Notes under the pieces: model-generated
What the model was told of the DNA's origin: nothing
What the model saw: only the letters and a program-made list of their open reading frames with translations
Database searches by the model: none
Shown here: positions 36,413 through 46,904 of the stretch, in pieces
How positions within the stretch are numbered: position 1 is the stretch's first letter
Layout of the letters: every line of letters begins with the position of its first letter
NCBI GenBank assembly: GCA_947460875.1
Contig: CANHGR010000001.1
Span: forward strand, 62,001 to 126,000
Source: Sphingobacteriaceae bacterium
GTDB taxonomy: Bacteria > Bacteroidota > Bacteroidia > Sphingobacteriales > Sphingobacteriaceae
Reading direction: 5' to 3'
DNA: 64,000 bases
Program-made: the position numbers and the translations under genes

Positions 36413-39400
36413 ATGTCGTATAAAAAAGATAATAAAATCAAAAGTAACTTCACTTCGATTACGATCAGTTTGGCCTCTCCGGAATCAATTCTTGAGCGTT
36501 CAAGCGGTGAAGTGTTAAAACCGGAAACTATCAACTACCGTACTTACAAGCCCGAGCGCGATGGTTTATTCTGCGAGCGTATTTTCGGTCCGGTGAAGGA
36601 TTACGAATGCCATTGCGGAAAATACAAGCGTATCCGTTACAAGGGTATCGTCTGCGATCGTTGCGGTGTAGAAGTTACTGAAAAGAAAGTACGTCGTGAG
36701 CGTATGGGACACATTAACTTGGTGGTCCCTGTTGCACACATCTGGTATTTCCGTTCATTACCGAATAAGATTGGTTATTTATTAGGACTTCCTACCAAAA
36801 GACTTGATCTTATTATTTACTATGAGCGTTACGTAGTCGTTCAAGCAGGTATCAAAGAACCAGAAGGAATTCAAAAAATGGATTTCTTAACGGAAGAGGA
36901 ATACCTCGATATCTTGGATACCTTGCCAAAAGAGAATCAATATTTAGATGATAAAGATCCTCAGAAGTTCATCGCAAAGATGGGTGCTGAAGCTCTTGAA
37001 GAACTATTAAAACGCCTTGATCTAGATCAATTGTCATATGATCTTCGTCACCAAGCAGCCAACGAAACTTCACAACAACGTAAGAATGAGGCACTAAAGC
37101 GTCTTCAGGTCGTTGAGGCTTTCCGTGGGGCTAATGAGCATATTGAAAATCATCCCGAATGGATGATCGTAAAAATTGTTCCGGTAATTCCACCAGAGCT
37201 TCGTCCTCTAGTTCCATTAGAAGGCGGACGTTTTGCCACATCGGATTTAAATGATTTATATCGTCGTGTGATTATTCGTAATAATCGTCTGAAAAGACTG
37301 ATCGAGATTAAAGCGCCAGAAGTAATTTTACGTAATGAAAAACGTATGCTACAAGAGGCGGTAGACTCATTATTTGATAATTCACGTAAAGTAAACGCGG
37401 TAAAAACTGAAGGTAATCGTGCTCTTAAATCTCTTTCAGACATCCTGAAAGGTAAGCAAGGTCGTTTCCGTCAGAACTTACTTGGAAAACGTGTGGATTA
37501 TTCAGCACGTTCGGTAATTGTTGTTGGGCCTAACCTTAAACTGCATGAGTGCGGTTTGCCGAAGGATATGGCGGCAGAGCTTTTCAAACCGTTCATCATT
37601 CGTAAAATGATTGAAAGAGGAGTTGTTAAGACTGTAAAATCAGCTAAAAAGATTGTTGACAGGAAAGACCCAATTGTTTGGGATATCCTTGAAAACGTAT
37701 TGAAAGGTCACCCGGTATTACTAAACCGTGCTCCTACATTGCACAGGTTGGGTATCCAGGCTTTCCAACCGAAATTGATTGAAGGAAAAGCAATTCAATT
37801 ACACCCACTTGTTTGTACTGCATTCAACGCGGATTTTGACGGTGACCAGATGGCGGTGCATTTGCCACTAGGAAATGCTGCAATTTTGGAAGCCCAGATG
37901 CTAATGCTTGCTTCGCATAATATTTTAAATCCGGCCAATGGAACGCCAATTACTGTGCCATCACAGGATATGGTTTTGGGTCTTTACTATATAACGAAAG
38001 GCCGCAAGACTGATGAGACTCGTGTTGTAAAAGGAGAAGGATTAACATTTTACTCTCCAGAAGAAGTAATTATTGCATATAACGAGAAAATGCTTGATTT
38101 GCATGCGTTTATCAAAGTGAAAACTAATGTAAAAGAAGCAGATGGAATTTTGGTTAAGAAAATAATTGACACCACTGTAGGTCGCGTATTGTTTAACCAG
38201 ATGGTTCCTGCAGAAGTGGGTTATATCAATGAACTGCTAACCAAGAAATCACTTCGTGATATCATTGGTGATGTAGTGAAGAATACCGGTATGGCTCGTG
38301 CGGCTCAATTTCTTGATGATATTAAGGAATTAGGCTTCCAAATGGCATTCCGCGGCGGTTTATCGTTTAACCTTCAGGATATTAATATCCCAGAAGCAAA
38401 AGTTAAATTGATTGACTCTGCCCGCAAGGAAGTTGAAGAAGTGATGGGTAACTACAATATGGGTTTCATCACCAATAATGAGCGTTACAATCAGATCATT
38501 GATATCTGGACACGTATCAACAACAGGCTTACTGCCAATGTAATGGAGATATTATCTACCGATAATCAAGGCTTTAACTCTGTATACATGATGCTTGATT
38601 CAGGTGCACGTGGTTCTAAAGAACAGATTCGACAGCTTTGTGGAATGCGTGGTTTGATGGCTAAGCCGCAGAAATCAGGGTCAGGCGGTGAGATTATTGA
38701 AAACCCGATTTTATCGAACTTTAAAGAAGGACTTTCAGTATTAGAGTACTTTATATCTACTCACGGTGCCCGTAAAGGTTTGGCGGATACAGCATTGAAA
38801 ACAGCCGATGCAGGTTACCTGACTCGTCGTTTACATGATGTTGCGCAAGATATGATTGTTGGAGAAGATGATTGTGGTGCATTAAGAGGAATTTATACAA
38901 CGGATTTGAAAGACAATGAAGATATCATTGAACCATTATACGATCGTATTTTGGGTCGTGTATCTCTTCACAATGTTTATGATCCGATGACCAATGATCT
39001 CTTAGTTTCAGCTGGTCAGGATATCAGTGAGGAAATCGCTTCTAAGATTGCAGAATCTGCACTTGATGGAATTGAAATTCGCTCGGTATTAACTTGCGAA
39101 AGTAAACGTGGAGTTTGTGCATTATGTTACGGACGTAACCTTGCTACTGGCAAGCGCGTTCAGGCAGGAGAAGCAGTTGGTGTGGTTGCCGCTCAGTCCA
39201 TTGGCGAACCGGGAACACAGTTAACACTTCGTACCTTCCACGTGGGTGGTACTGCTTCTAACATCGCAGCAGAATCTCAGATCAATGCGAAGTTTGATGG
39301 TATTATTGAATTTGAAAATATCCGTACTGTTATTTATGAGTCTGAAGAAGGACCATTAGAAATTGTATTGGGACGTTCGGGTGAGTTCCGGATTGTTGAG

Positions 39401-40702
39401 CCAAATACTGGTAAGGTAATCATGACAAACAATATACCTTATGGATCATATTTGTACGTTAAAGAAGGTGCTAAGCTGAAGAAAGGCGACAGAATCTGTA
39501 GCTGGGATCCATATAATGCCGTTATCATCTCTGAATTTGGTGGCAAAGTAGTGTTCGATGCAGTTATTGAAGGTGTAACTTTCCGTGAAGAGTCTGATGA
39601 TCAAACCGGACACAGAGAGAAGGTAGTGATCGACACAAGAGATAAAACTAAGAATCCGGTTGTTCGAATTGCTGATAAAAAGGGCGAAGTTATCAAAGGA
39701 TATAACATCCCGGTAGGCGCCCACATTACAGTTGATGAAGGAGACACTTTAAAAATTGGGGCTGTAATTGCTAAGATTCCACGTTCAACCGGAAAAACAA
39801 GGGATATTACCGGGGGGCTTCCTCGTGTTACAGAATTGTTTGAGGCACGTAATCCTTCAAATCCGGCAGTTGTTACCGAGATTGATGGTGTAGTTACTTT
39901 GGGCGGCGTTAAACGCGGGAATCGTGAAATTTCTATCGAATCTAAAGATGGTCAAATCAAGAAATACCTTGTTCCATTGTCTAAACACATCCTTGTTCAG
40001 GATAATGACTTTGTGAAGGCTGGGATGCCCTTATCAGATGGTTCTATTTCTCCTGCGGATATACTTGCAATCAAGGGTCCGGCAGCAGTTCAGGAATACC
40101 TGGTTAACGGAATTCAAGAAGTTTACCGGTTACAGGGTGTTAAGATTAATGATAAACATTTCGAGGTAATCGTTCATCAGATGATGCAGAAAGTTCAGAT
40201 TGAAGATCCGGGTGATACCCGTTTCTTAGAGAAAGATTCTGTGAATCGTTGGGATTTCATGCTAGAGAACGAGGAGATGTACGACAAAAAAGTTGTTACC
40301 GATCAGGGCGATTCTGCAAATGTGAAAGCTGGGCAGATTCTATCGATACGTAAATTGAGAGATGAAAACTCAATTCTTAAACGCAAGGATATGAAGCTAA
40401 TCGAAACCCGCGATGCTGTTGCAGCTACGTCTAGTTCAATTCTGCAAGGAATTACCCGTGCATCATTAGGTACTAAATCATTCATCTCTGCAGCTTCCTT
40501 CCAGGAAACTACAAAGGTGCTGAATGAAGCAGCGATCAATGGGAAACGTGATAACCTGTTAGGCTTGAAAGAAAATGTAATCGTTGGTCACTTGATTCCT
40601 TCCGGTACAGGTTTACGTAGCTACGAACGTATCATTGTTGGTTCTCAGGAAGAGTACGATAAACTGATGGCTTCTAAACAAGAAGAAGCGGAAGCAGTTT
40701 AA
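36413..40702 (+). CDS. rpoC: RNA polymerase beta' subunit
   Basis: Catalytic beta-prime chain of RNA polymerase, 1429 residues. The N-terminal zinc site is visible as [20 protein letters not shown]; the catalytic magnesium loop as [16 protein letters not shown] near residue 470; the trigger loop and bridge helix region as [19 protein letters not shown]; and a second zinc-binding cluster as [20 protein letters not shown]. The C-terminus is acidic (KQEEAEAV). It is 85 bases after rpoB and ends just before a strong terminator. No defect is seen. Confidence 0.98.
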   Translation: MSYKKDNKIKSNFTSITISLASPESILERSSGEVLKPETINYRTYKPERDGLFCERIFGPVKDYECHCGKYKRIRYKGIVCDRCGVEVTEKKVRRERMGHINLVVPVAHIWYFRSLPNKIGYLLGLPTKRLDLIIYYERYVVVQAGIKEPEGIQKMDFLTEEEYLDILDTLPKENQYLDDKDPQKFIAKMGAEALEELLKRLDLDQLSYDLRHQAANETSQQRKNEALKRLQVVEAFRGANEHIENHPEWMIVKIVPVIPPELRPLVPLEGGRFATSDLNDLYRRVIIRNNRLKRLIEIKAPEVILRNEKRMLQEAVDSLFDNSRKVNAVKTEGNRALKSLSDILKGKQGRFRQNLLGKRVDYSARSVIVVGPNLKLHECGLPKDMAAELFKPFIIRKMIERGVVKTVKSAKKIVDRKDPIVWDILENVLKGHPVLLNRAPTLHRLGIQAFQPKLIEGKAIQLHPLVCTAFNADFDGDQMAVHLPLGNAAILEAQMLMLASHNILNPANGTPITVPSQDMVLGLYYITKGRKTDETRVVKGEGLTFYSPEEVIIAYNEKMLDLHAFIKVKTNVKEADGILVKKIIDTTVGRVLFNQMVPAEVGYINELLTKKSLRDIIGDVVKNTGMARAAQFLDDIKELGFQMAFRGGLSFNLQDINIPEAKVKLIDSARKEVEEVMGNYNMGFITNNERYNQIIDIWTRINNRLTANVMEILSTDNQGFNSVYMMLDSGARGSKEQIRQLCGMRGLMAKPQKSGSGGEIIENPILSNFKEGLSVLEYFISTHGARKGLADTALKTADAGYLTRRLHDVAQDMIVGEDDCGALRGIYTTDLKDNEDIIEPLYDRILGRVSLHNVYDPMTNDLLVSAGQDISEEIASKIAESALDGIEIRSVLTCESKRGVCALCYGRNLATGKRVQAGEAVGVVAAQSIGEPGTQLTLRTFHVGGTASNIAAESQINAKFDGIIEFENIRTVIYESEEGPLEIVLGRSGEFRIVEPNTGKVIMTNNIPYGSYLYVKEGAKLKKGDRICSWDPYNAVIISEFGGKVVFDAVIEGVTFREESDDQTGHREKVVIDTRDKTKNPVVRIADKKGEVIKGYNIPVGAHITVDEGDTLKIGAVIAKIPRSTGKTRDITGGLPRVTELFEARNPSNPAVVTEIDGVVTLGGVKRGNREISIESKDGQIKKYLVPLSKHILVQDNDFVKAGMPLSDGSISPADILAIKGPAAVQEYLVNGIQEVYRLQGVKINDKHFEVIVHQMMQKVQIEDPGDTRFLEKDSVNRWDFMLENEEMYDKKVVTDQGDSANVKAGQILSIRKLRDENSILKRKDMKLIETRDAVAATSSSILQGITRASLGTKSFISAASFQETTKVLNEAAINGKRDNLLGLKENVIVGHLIPSGTGLRSYERIIVGSQEEYDKLMASKQEEAEAV

Positions 40703-40721
40703 GATAAGTTTAAAACGTTTA

Positions 40722-40757
40722 AAGTCCTCTCTTTTTAGGGAGGACTTTTTTATTTTT
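40722..40757 (+). terminator. rpoC intrinsic terminator
   Basis: AAGTCCTCTC (40722-40731) pairs with GGGAGGACTT (40738-40747) around TTTTTA, with one G-T pair, and is followed by a T-rich tract to about 40757. It ends the ribosomal-protein/rpoBC unit. Confidence 0.88.
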
Positions 40758-40762
40758 ACATT

Positions 40763-41077
40763 ATGGAAGAACTAAACAATGAGGGGCAAATTAATATTGA
40801 GCTTTCTGAGGATGTCGCAGAAGGGATATATTCGAATCTTGCAATCATCACACATTCAAATACCGAATTTGTGCTAGATTTTATCCGCGTTTTGCCGGGT
40901 GTTCCCAAGGCTAGGGTTAAATCGAGAATAATTTTAACGCCTGAACATGCCAAAAGACTCACCAGAGCGATTGAGGATAATATTGAAAAATTCGAAGCAA
41001 TTAATGGGCGAATTAAGATTCAAGATGAAGTGCCGGGTATTCCGATGAATTTTGGGGGACCGACTGCGCAGGCCTAG
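40763..41077 (+). CDS. DUF3467 protein
   Basis: A small 104-residue protein of family DUF3467. Conserved-looking parts are NIELSEDVAEGIYSNLAIIT, HSNTEFVLDFIRVLPGVPKA and VKSRIILTPEHAKRLTRAIE. The family is widely present in Bacteroidota just after rpoC and has no known function; a link to transcription or to a protein complex is suggested only by its position. It starts six bases after the rpoC terminator, so its expression may rely on read-through or a promoter within the terminator region. Confidence 0.88.
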   Translation: MEELNNEGQINIELSEDVAEGIYSNLAIITHSNTEFVLDFIRVLPGVPKARVKSRIILTPEHAKRLTRAIEDNIEKFEAINGRIKIQDEVPGIPMNFGGPTAQA

Positions 41078-41135
41078 AAGATTTGAGATATTTTAAGAGT
41101 TAATAATACAGGAATAACTGTTCCTTTTATCTAAT

Positions 41136-42041
41136 TCATCGGATTTTTTGGACAATGCAATCTTCAATTTCAGGATATTGATCCGTTTCAAACCACCGAA
41201 TTTCATCATCTTTTCTAAACCAGGTTAGCTGCCGCTTAGCAAAACGCCTTGTATTTTGTTTGATTAATTCTATGGCGTGTTCTAACGTGATATTGCCGTC
41301 AAGAAAATCGAAAAGTTCTGTGTAACCGACGGTATTAAGGGCATTGAAATCCCGGTAGGGGATAAGAGATTTTACCTCATTAACAAGGCCCGCCTCAATC
41401 ATTTGGTCGACACGGTCATTAATTCTTTTGTAGAGCGCGTCACGCACTGTATTTAAACCAATCTTGATTATCCTAAAATCGCGGATTTTCGTTTTCCCCT
41501 GGTGGTACGATGAAAATGTGTTTCCTGTAGAAATGCAGACTTCAAGAGCACGAATCAATCGTTGAGGATTGTCACGGGCAACTTTAATGTAATATTCAGG
41601 GTCGAGTCTTTCCAATTGCTTCTGCAATATGCTGATTCCTTCTTCTTTCAGTTGTTGGTTAAGCTTAATTCTAATAGCTGGATTAGCTCTCGGGAGTTCA
41701 TCAAATCCGGTGCAAATAGCATCTAGATACAATCCGGAACCGCCAACCAGTACTGCAACATCTTTTGTTTGAAAGATCTCTGACAATTTTTCCAAACCTA
41801 TTTTTTCGAAATCTCCTACACTGAATGTTTCGTTAATGTGATGAGAGTTTATAAAGTGATGTTGAACGTTGCTGAGTTCTGCTACAGTGGGTTTCGCGGT
41901 GCCGATATTCATCTCACGATAAAATTGTCTGGAATCTGCTGAAATTATTTCAGCTTGAAACTTCTGGGCGAGTCGAATGGCCAGAGAAGTTTTCCCAATT
42001 GCGGTAGGACCAAGAACAACGATCAATGTTTTTTGAGACAT
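41136..42041 (-). CDS. miaA: tRNA dimethylallyltransferase
   Basis: Transfers dimethylallyl groups to A37 of tRNAs that read UNN codons. The 301-residue protein has the P-loop GPTAIGKTSLAIRLA near residues 11-25, the substrate motif SADSRQFYREMNIGTAKP near 34-51, the GGSGLYLDAICTG loop near 100 and the C-terminal KRQLTWFRKDDEIRWF. Length and motifs are standard. It is the last gene of a six-gene minus-strand run that begins with dapD and includes two more tRNA-modifying or maturing enzymes (cca-type and tsaC). Confidence 0.97.
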   Translation of the reverse strand: MSQKTLIVVLGPTAIGKTSLAIRLAQKFQAEIISADSRQFYREMNIGTAKPTVAELSNVQHHFINSHHINETFSVGDFEKIGLEKLSEIFQTKDVAVLVGGSGLYLDAICTGFDELPRANPAIRIKLNQQLKEEGISILQKQLERLDPEYYIKVARDNPQRLIRALEVCISTGNTFSSYHQGKTKIRDFRIIKIGLNTVRDALYKRINDRVDQMIEAGLVNEVKSLIPYRDFNALNTVGYTELFDFLDGNITLEHAIELIKQNTRRFAKRQLTWFRKDDEIRWFETDQYPEIEDCIVQKIR

Positions 42042-42049
42042 TAGCTAAT

Positions 42050-42089
42050 TTTAGATTTACGATTTTAGATTTTTAATCGTACATCTAAA
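42050..42089. repeat. inverted repeat between miaA and the pRiA4b-like gene
   Basis: TTTAGATTTACGATT (42050-42064) is the inverse of AATCGTACATCTAAA (42075-42089) with one mismatch. Related words GATTTTAGATT occur within and also near 27.33 kb. Confidence 0.75.
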
Positions 42090-42092
42090 CTA

Positions 42093-42731
42093 TTAATAGT
42101 CTTCCTCTTTAGAAAAATCTTCCGCCTCTGAGTTGTCATCATCAGAAAATTCATCAGCGAACTCATCTTTTTCGTCCTCCTCTTCCACGGCGTCAACGTG
42201 TTCTCCTTCGATACTCCCGAGGGATTCCATTTCATCTGGATCTTCCGGCGCATACTCCATGTCATTAAGAAAACCAAAATCGTCTGAAATGACCGAACTT
42301 GCTGCGGCAACGGTAACACCAAGCGGTTTAGGAGCCTCGCCTGAACTGCGAAATACGGAAGGATACTCTTTTCCTTTTTCGGGATCAAGAAGAATTTTAA
42401 CCAGTTCTACATGGAAATCGTATGGACGATCGAAATTATAGGTGTAATAGAATTTTTGATGAGGATCATCTATATAATTACTTAGTTTAGAGTTATTCAT
42501 GAGTGCAATGCCCGCATCCAGCTTTTTTTGATAGGGGAGATACGCAATTTCGTTTCCCTTAATCCACTGGTCGTTGCTCACATAGAATGAAGATGACTTT
42601 TCAGGCGCATATCCTGTGGTGCTATGTATAGCGTTGTGGAGGTCTTCAAATGTTTGATTTGAGCGTATATCTATATCACGCATGATATCGTCATAATCCT
42701 CAAAAGAAACCCGAAACCTGTATATAGCCAT
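42093..42731 (-). CDS. pRiA4b ORF-3-like protein with acidic tail
   Basis: A 212-residue protein of the plasmid pRiA4b ORF-3-like family. The N-terminal domain reads MAIYRFRVSFEDYDDIMRDI, then DLHNAIHSTTGYAPEKSSSF and KFYYTYNFDRPYDFHVELVK. The C-terminal 60 residues are strongly acidic (EEEDEKDEFADEFSDDDNSE). The family is also named after a passenger gene of IS1096, but no transposon ends or transposase are nearby, and the gene lies in a housekeeping operon between cca and miaA, so I treat it as a resident gene of unknown function. Confidence 0.82.
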   Translation of the reverse strand: MAIYRFRVSFEDYDDIMRDIDIRSNQTFEDLHNAIHSTTGYAPEKSSSFYVSNDQWIKGNEIAYLPYQKKLDAGIALMNNSKLSNYIDDPHQKFYYTYNFDRPYDFHVELVKILLDPEKGKEYPSVFRSSGEAPKPLGVTVAAASSVISDDFGFLNDMEYAPEDPDEMESLGSIEGEHVDAVEEEDEKDEFADEFSDDDNSEAEDFSKEEDY

Positions 42732-42797
42732 TTTAAATTATTTTTTTTAGGTAGTAAAAATCGACGTTACAAATAACGATATTTTAATAATAATGTT

Positions 42798-44219
42798 TTA
42801 GTCTTTTATTGTTGGACTATTCAGTGGCGCTAGTCCCATTTCTTCGCCTTTTTCAATCATAAATCTCATTCCGTCTTCTAGTGTATTTCGTATTTCTCCA
42901 TCAAGAATTGCCTCTCTTATTTTATTTTTTATCAATCCCACTTCTCTTCCCGCCTTTAGGCCGAAGGTTTCCATTATATCATTGCCGCTAACCGGGGGTT
43001 GCCAATTCCGTAACTGATCGCGCTCTTCAACATCTTTAAGCTTTTGTTTAACTAGCTCGAAGTTTTGCCGATATTTCTTGATCTTGTAATCGTTTTTCGT
43101 TGTGATGTCTGCTTGACACAGAAGCATCAAGCAATCGATGTCGTCGCCGGCTTCAAAAAGTAGTCGCCTGACTGCAGAATCAGTAATAACTTGTTGCGAC
43201 AACACAATTGGTCTTAAATGTAGTAACACCAGTTTCTGCACAAATTTCATTTTCTCATTTAGAGGTAGTTTGAGTTGAGAAAATATTTTTGGAACCATAC
43301 GGGAGCCTTTATCTTCATGTCCATGGAAAGTCCAACCATGACCTTCTTCGAATTTTTTGGTGGCAGGTTTGGCGATGTCATGCAAAAGGGCGGCCCAGCG
43401 AAGCCATAAATCATCACTAGTCGCTGAAATATTATCAAGGACTTCCAGAGAATGGTAGAAATTGTCTTTATGACCCTTGCCCTTAATAAATTCTACACCG
43501 TGAAGATCTGCTACTTGTGGAAAAACAAGTTGCAGGAGTCCTGTGTTAAATAAATGAATGAAGCCGGAAGACGGCTTGTCAGCCATGATTATTTTATTTA
43601 GTTCATCGGTAATTCTTTCTTTGGAAATAATGCTTATACGTTGTTTATTTGCCGCGATTGCTTTCAAAGCAGCGTCATCGATTGAAAAATTCAGCTGGGC
43701 GGCAAAGCGAATGGCGCGCATCATTCGCAAGGGATCGTCAGAAAACGTTTCCAACGGATCGAGCGGTGTTTTAATAAGTTTGTTTTTCAGATTGGCAATT
43801 CCTTCAAATGGATCGAGTAAGACACCGAAATTTTGGGAGTTTAGTCCTAAGGCCATTGCATTAATGGTGAAATCTCGCCTTCGCTGATCATCTTCTAAAG
43901 TCCCATTTTCAACTATCGGTTTGCGGGAATCCGTTCGATATGATTCCTTCCTTGCCCCCACAAATTCTATCTCTAAATCTTGATATTTCAGCATCGCCGT
44001 TCCAAAATTTTTAAATACCGATACCGAAACATGCAATGCTTTTGCTGCTTGCTGCGCAAACTCTATTCCATTCCCGATTATTAAAATATCGATATCTTTT
44101 GATGGACGGTTTAAAAAGATATCTCTCACAAAGCCGCCAATTACATACACTTCTTTTCCGGATCGATCAGCTAGCTGCGAGAGTGTCGAAAATACCTGAT
44201 GTTGTAAATGTTGCTTCAT
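42798..44219 (-). CDS. CCA tRNA nucleotidyltransferase/HD-domain protein
   Basis: Class-II poly(A) polymerase-type nucleotidyltransferase with an HD domain, most likely the CCA-adding enzyme; this is needed, because none of the tRNA genes in this window encodes CCA. The head has VYVIGGFVRDIFLNRPSKDI with the DxD pair in SKDIDILIIG, then RRRDFTINAMALG and the fingers KERITDELNKI. The HD domain reads RWAALLHDIAKPATKKFEEG, with metal-ligand His and Asp. I start at ATG 44217-44219 (MKQHLQHQVFSTL), giving 473 residues; a longer frame to 44276 would overlap tsaC and adds non-conserved residues. Confidence 0.92.
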   Translation of the reverse strand: MKQHLQHQVFSTLSQLADRSGKEVYVIGGFVRDIFLNRPSKDIDILIIGNGIEFAQQAAKALHVSVSVFKNFGTAMLKYQDLEIEFVGARKESYRTDSRKPIVENGTLEDDQRRRDFTINAMALGLNSQNFGVLLDPFEGIANLKNKLIKTPLDPLETFSDDPLRMMRAIRFAAQLNFSIDDAALKAIAANKQRISIISKERITDELNKIIMADKPSSGFIHLFNTGLLQLVFPQVADLHGVEFIKGKGHKDNFYHSLEVLDNISATSDDLWLRWAALLHDIAKPATKKFEEGHGWTFHGHEDKGSRMVPKIFSQLKLPLNEKMKFVQKLVLLHLRPIVLSQQVITDSAVRRLLFEAGDDIDCLMLLCQADITTKNDYKIKKYRQNFELVKQKLKDVEERDQLRNWQPPVSGNDIMETFGLKAGREVGLIKNKIREAILDGEIRNTLEDGMRFMIEKGEEMGLAPLNSPTIKD

Positions 44220-44238
44220 AATAGGTACGAGCGGATAT

Positions 44239-44805
44239 CTATTTGCGGATGAACTTAAATGTTCCATCTGGATCAAGTTTCATAATTGTCGAAGGACGTT
44301 TTTGTTCGAAACTGTCTTGTTCCAAATTTACAACATAGTCTACACCACTAATAATTTCAGAAGCAATCTCCGAAAAATTCGAGGGCGAAGGTTCTCCGCT
44401 TAGGTTGGCCGAAGTTGATACAACGGGTTTTTTGAACCTTTGAATTAGTTGTTCGCAAAACGGATGTTTCACAATTCGTATTCCAATTGTTCCATCTTCA
44501 TGAACTACATTCTTTGCAAGATTTTTTGCTTTAGAATAAACAATAGTTAGAGGTTGTTCAGCAAATTCAATTAAATCATACGCTAGGTCAGGTATATCTG
44601 AAACATAACTTTGCAATTTGTTGTCATTGTCTAATAGAACAATCATACTTTTCTTTGAATCTCTGCCTTTCAGCTTAAAAATGCGTTCAATCGCAATTTC
44701 ATTTGTTGCGTCGCATCCTATTCCCCAAATCGTATCGGTTGGATAGAGAATTAGGCCTCCATTTTTTAACACTTCCGTTGCGTTTTTAATTTCTTCGTTT
44801 AGCAT
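44239..44805 (-). CDS. tsaC: L-threonylcarbamoyladenylate synthase
   Basis: YrdC/Sua5-type enzyme that makes threonylcarbamoyl-AMP for t6A37 formation in tRNA. The 188-residue protein has the short, Sua5-tail-less form, with YPTDTIWGIGCDATNEIAIE near residues 22-41, the KGRDSKKSMIVLL loop near 45-57 and the STSANLSGEPSPSNFSE substrate site near 132-148. Its start overlaps the end of the glycosyltransferase gene by 20 bases, and cca follows after 19 bases, so all are in one unit. Confidence 0.94.
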   Translation of the reverse strand: MLNEEIKNATEVLKNGGLILYPTDTIWGIGCDATNEIAIERIFKLKGRDSKKSMIVLLDNDNKLQSYVSDIPDLAYDLIEFAEQPLTIVYSKAKNLAKNVVHEDGTIGIRIVKHPFCEQLIQRFKKPVVSTSANLSGEPSPSNFSEIASEIISGVDYVVNLEQDSFEQKRPSTIMKLDPDGTFKFIRK

Positions 44806-45916
44806 GATCGATGGTTTTTTGGTAGATATCGATTAATGTTGCCGCAAAAGCGTGGTCGTTAAAATTATTGACGTATTCTAATCCTTTGTCAATCATTCGT
44901 TTTTTTGTAGTAGGATCATTTAAAATTTCGAGAATCTTCTTTGCGAGCTCAGTAGCATCAGCGGGGTTAATATACAAGCTATCTGGACCACCGGCCTCTT
45001 CCAGGCAAGATCCTGATGCTGCTATCACGGGCACAGAAGAATGTAAGGCTTCAATAATCGGTATTCCGAAACCCTCAAATTTCGAAGGAAAAACAAATAA
45101 ATCGGCCAGCTGATAAATTCCAGGCAGGTCTTTCAGTGGAACATTTTTGAGAAAGTGTATTCGATGGGTCAACTTATTGGTCTGTAAATAATCTCTTACC
45201 TTCGAGGCATACGGCGTGTCTTTCCCCACTACCACGAGGTGGATTTCTTCGGATACTGTCTTAAGGGCTTTTGCCAGTAACATTAGATTCTTTCTCGGTT
45301 CAATAGTGCCAACATTTAAAATGAACTTAGCCGGGAGTTTATAAAATCGTCTAATTTCTTCTTTTGACTCAGGCGTAAATTTTTCCTGAAATGCTGGATC
45401 GCAGTTTTGATAAATAACGCTTATTTTATGTTCACTGATCTTAAAATAGTGGATTATATCTCTTTTGGTTTGTTCGCTGATTGCGATAATATGATCAGCA
45501 TTTTTACAAGCATATTTTGATTTATAATAGTAAATGTAGCGGTCTATTAGCCGATAAAAATGCGGATACCTAAGAAAAATTAGATCGTGAATTGTTACAA
45601 TTGAGGCTATGCCTGACTTACTTAATCCTACCGGAATTTCATTGCTTAGGCCGTGATAAATTTCAACGCCGTCTCGTTTTAGATCATCGACGATGGAAAA
45701 AGTTCGCCATAAACCGGCGAGCTTCTTCCCTTCAAGATGCTTAAATATGACTGAACTCAAATTACTTTTTAGTGCTCGCTCAGGAGGATTTACACTATAA
45801 ACGGAGTACACATTCTGCGGAAAATATTTAACAAGTGCTTGAAGTACATACCTGCTGTAATTTCCAAGGCCGGTATAGTTTTTTAAAGCTCTTTTTCCGT
45901 CAAAACCAACCAACAT
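44786..45916 (-). CDS. glycosyltransferase family 4 protein
   Basis: Predicted GT4 (GT-B fold) glycosyltransferase of 376 residues. Visible are the N-terminal FDGKRALKNYTGLGNYSRYV, the mid-protein KFILNVGTIEPRKNLMLLAK and the C-terminal donor-binding block FVFPSKFEGFGIPIIEALHS followed by VPVIAASGSCLEEAGG, with the EX7E-type glutamates. It is probably involved in extracellular polysaccharide or lipopolysaccharide synthesis; acceptor and donor cannot be told. It is intact, unlike the remnant GT4 at 63.0-63.2 kb. Placement between dapD and tsaC in a housekeeping run is a common Sphingobacteriaceae arrangement as far as I recall. Confidence 0.9.
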   Translation of the reverse strand: MLVGFDGKRALKNYTGLGNYSRYVLQALVKYFPQNVYSVYSVNPPERALKSNLSSVIFKHLEGKKLAGLWRTFSIVDDLKRDGVEIYHGLSNEIPVGLSKSGIASIVTIHDLIFLRYPHFYRLIDRYIYYYKSKYACKNADHIIAISEQTKRDIIHYFKISEHKISVIYQNCDPAFQEKFTPESKEEIRRFYKLPAKFILNVGTIEPRKNLMLLAKALKTVSEEIHLVVVGKDTPYASKVRDYLQTNKLTHRIHFLKNVPLKDLPGIYQLADLFVFPSKFEGFGIPIIEALHSSVPVIAASGSCLEEAGGPDSLYINPADATELAKKILEILNDPTTKKRMIDKGLEYVNNFNDHAFAATLIDIYQKTIDHAKRRN

Positions 45917-45954
45917 ACCTCAATTTTTAATGTCGTTTAACCGCGTTCGTTGAG

Positions 45955-46773
45955 CTAGATTGCGACGCTATGTTCGCGTAGAGCATCATTCAAAGACGTC
46001 TTTTTATCAGTAGATTCTTTACGTTGACCAATAATCAGTGCACAGGGCACTTGAAAATCACCTGCAGGGAAACTTTTAGTATATGAGCCAGGAATAACCA
46101 CTGAGCGAGCTGGAACAAATCCTTTGTGTTCTACAGGTTTGTTGCCAGTCACATCAATGATTTTTGTTGAAGCAGTTAAGACGACATTGGCGCCTAGAAC
46201 AGCTTCTTGTTCAACTCTAATTCCCTCAACTACAATTGCCCTTGAACCGATAAAGCAATTATCTTCGATAATAACGGGGGCCGCCTGAACAGGTTCCAGC
46301 ACTCCGCCGATGCCTACCCCGCCGCTTAAATGCACATTTTTGCCAATTTGGGCGCATGAGCCAACGGTCGCCCAAGTATCCACCATGGTGCCTTCATCAA
46401 CGTAGGCGCCAATGTTTACATAAGAAGGCATCAATATTACGCCTTTTGCAAGGTAGGCGCCATAGCGAGCAATCCCATGGGGAACTACACGAACGCCATT
46501 TTTTTTGTAGTCCGTTTTCAGTTTCATTTTATCATGGAATACAAATGGTCCTACTTCAATTTCTTCCATCTCACGGATAGGAAAATAAAGTATTACAGCT
46601 TTTTTAATCCAATCGTTCACATGCCAGCGGCCTGCAATTTGCTCAGCAACGCGTATAGTCCCTTTATCAAGATTATCTATTATTTCTTCAATCGCTTGTC
46701 GATGCTCTCTAAACGTTAGGAGTGTTCGGTCTTCCCAGGCGTCTTCTACTAGTTTTTTTAATTCAGTGATCAT
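45955..46773 (-). CDS. dapD: tetrahydrodipicolinate N-succinyltransferase
   Basis: Lysine and diaminopimelate pathway enzyme that succinylates tetrahydrodipicolinate. The 272-residue protein is full length: an N-terminal helical region (KKLVEDAWEDRTLLTFREHR) and a left-handed beta helix of hexapeptide repeats (VVPHGIARYGAYLAKGVILM, then AYVDEGTMVDTWATVGSCAQ and HLSGGVGIGGVLEPVQAAPV). It leads the six-gene minus-strand run dapD-GT4-tsaC-cca-pRiA4b-miaA. Confidence 0.96.
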   Translation of the reverse strand: MITELKKLVEDAWEDRTLLTFREHRQAIEEIIDNLDKGTIRVAEQIAGRWHVNDWIKKAVILYFPIREMEEIEVGPFVFHDKMKLKTDYKKNGVRVVPHGIARYGAYLAKGVILMPSYVNIGAYVDEGTMVDTWATVGSCAQIGKNVHLSGGVGIGGVLEPVQAAPVIIEDNCFIGSRAIVVEGIRVEQEAVLGANVVLTASTKIIDVTGNKPVEHKGFVPARSVVIPGSYTKSFPAGDFQVPCALIIGQRKESTDKKTSLNDALREHSVAI

Positions 46774-46799
46774 TTATAGAATATTTTTAGCAAAGTAAA

Positions 46800-46904
46800 G
46801 GTTTTTTGAGGAGTTTTGTCTATGCAAATAGCAAGGATTATGCAGCAAGGCATTGAGAAGATCAGCCCTATTGCCCGTTGCCTTTGCGCTATGCTCTACG
46901 CTCT
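46800..46904. repeat. word-rich spacer before the S4 gene
   Basis: GCGCTATGCTCTACGCTCTATGCC (spanning 46886-46909; words GCTCTA and CTATGC repeated) is preceded by TTGCCCGTTGCCTTTGCG. The vocabulary is close to that at 52.40-52.49 kb (GCAGAGCG / TTGCTCTTTGCTCCGCGC). Confidence 0.45.

Noticed and set aside
42093-42731. Possible mobile element, because the family name refers to IS1096
   Set aside because: No transposase, terminal repeats or target duplication; the gene is embedded in a housekeeping run.
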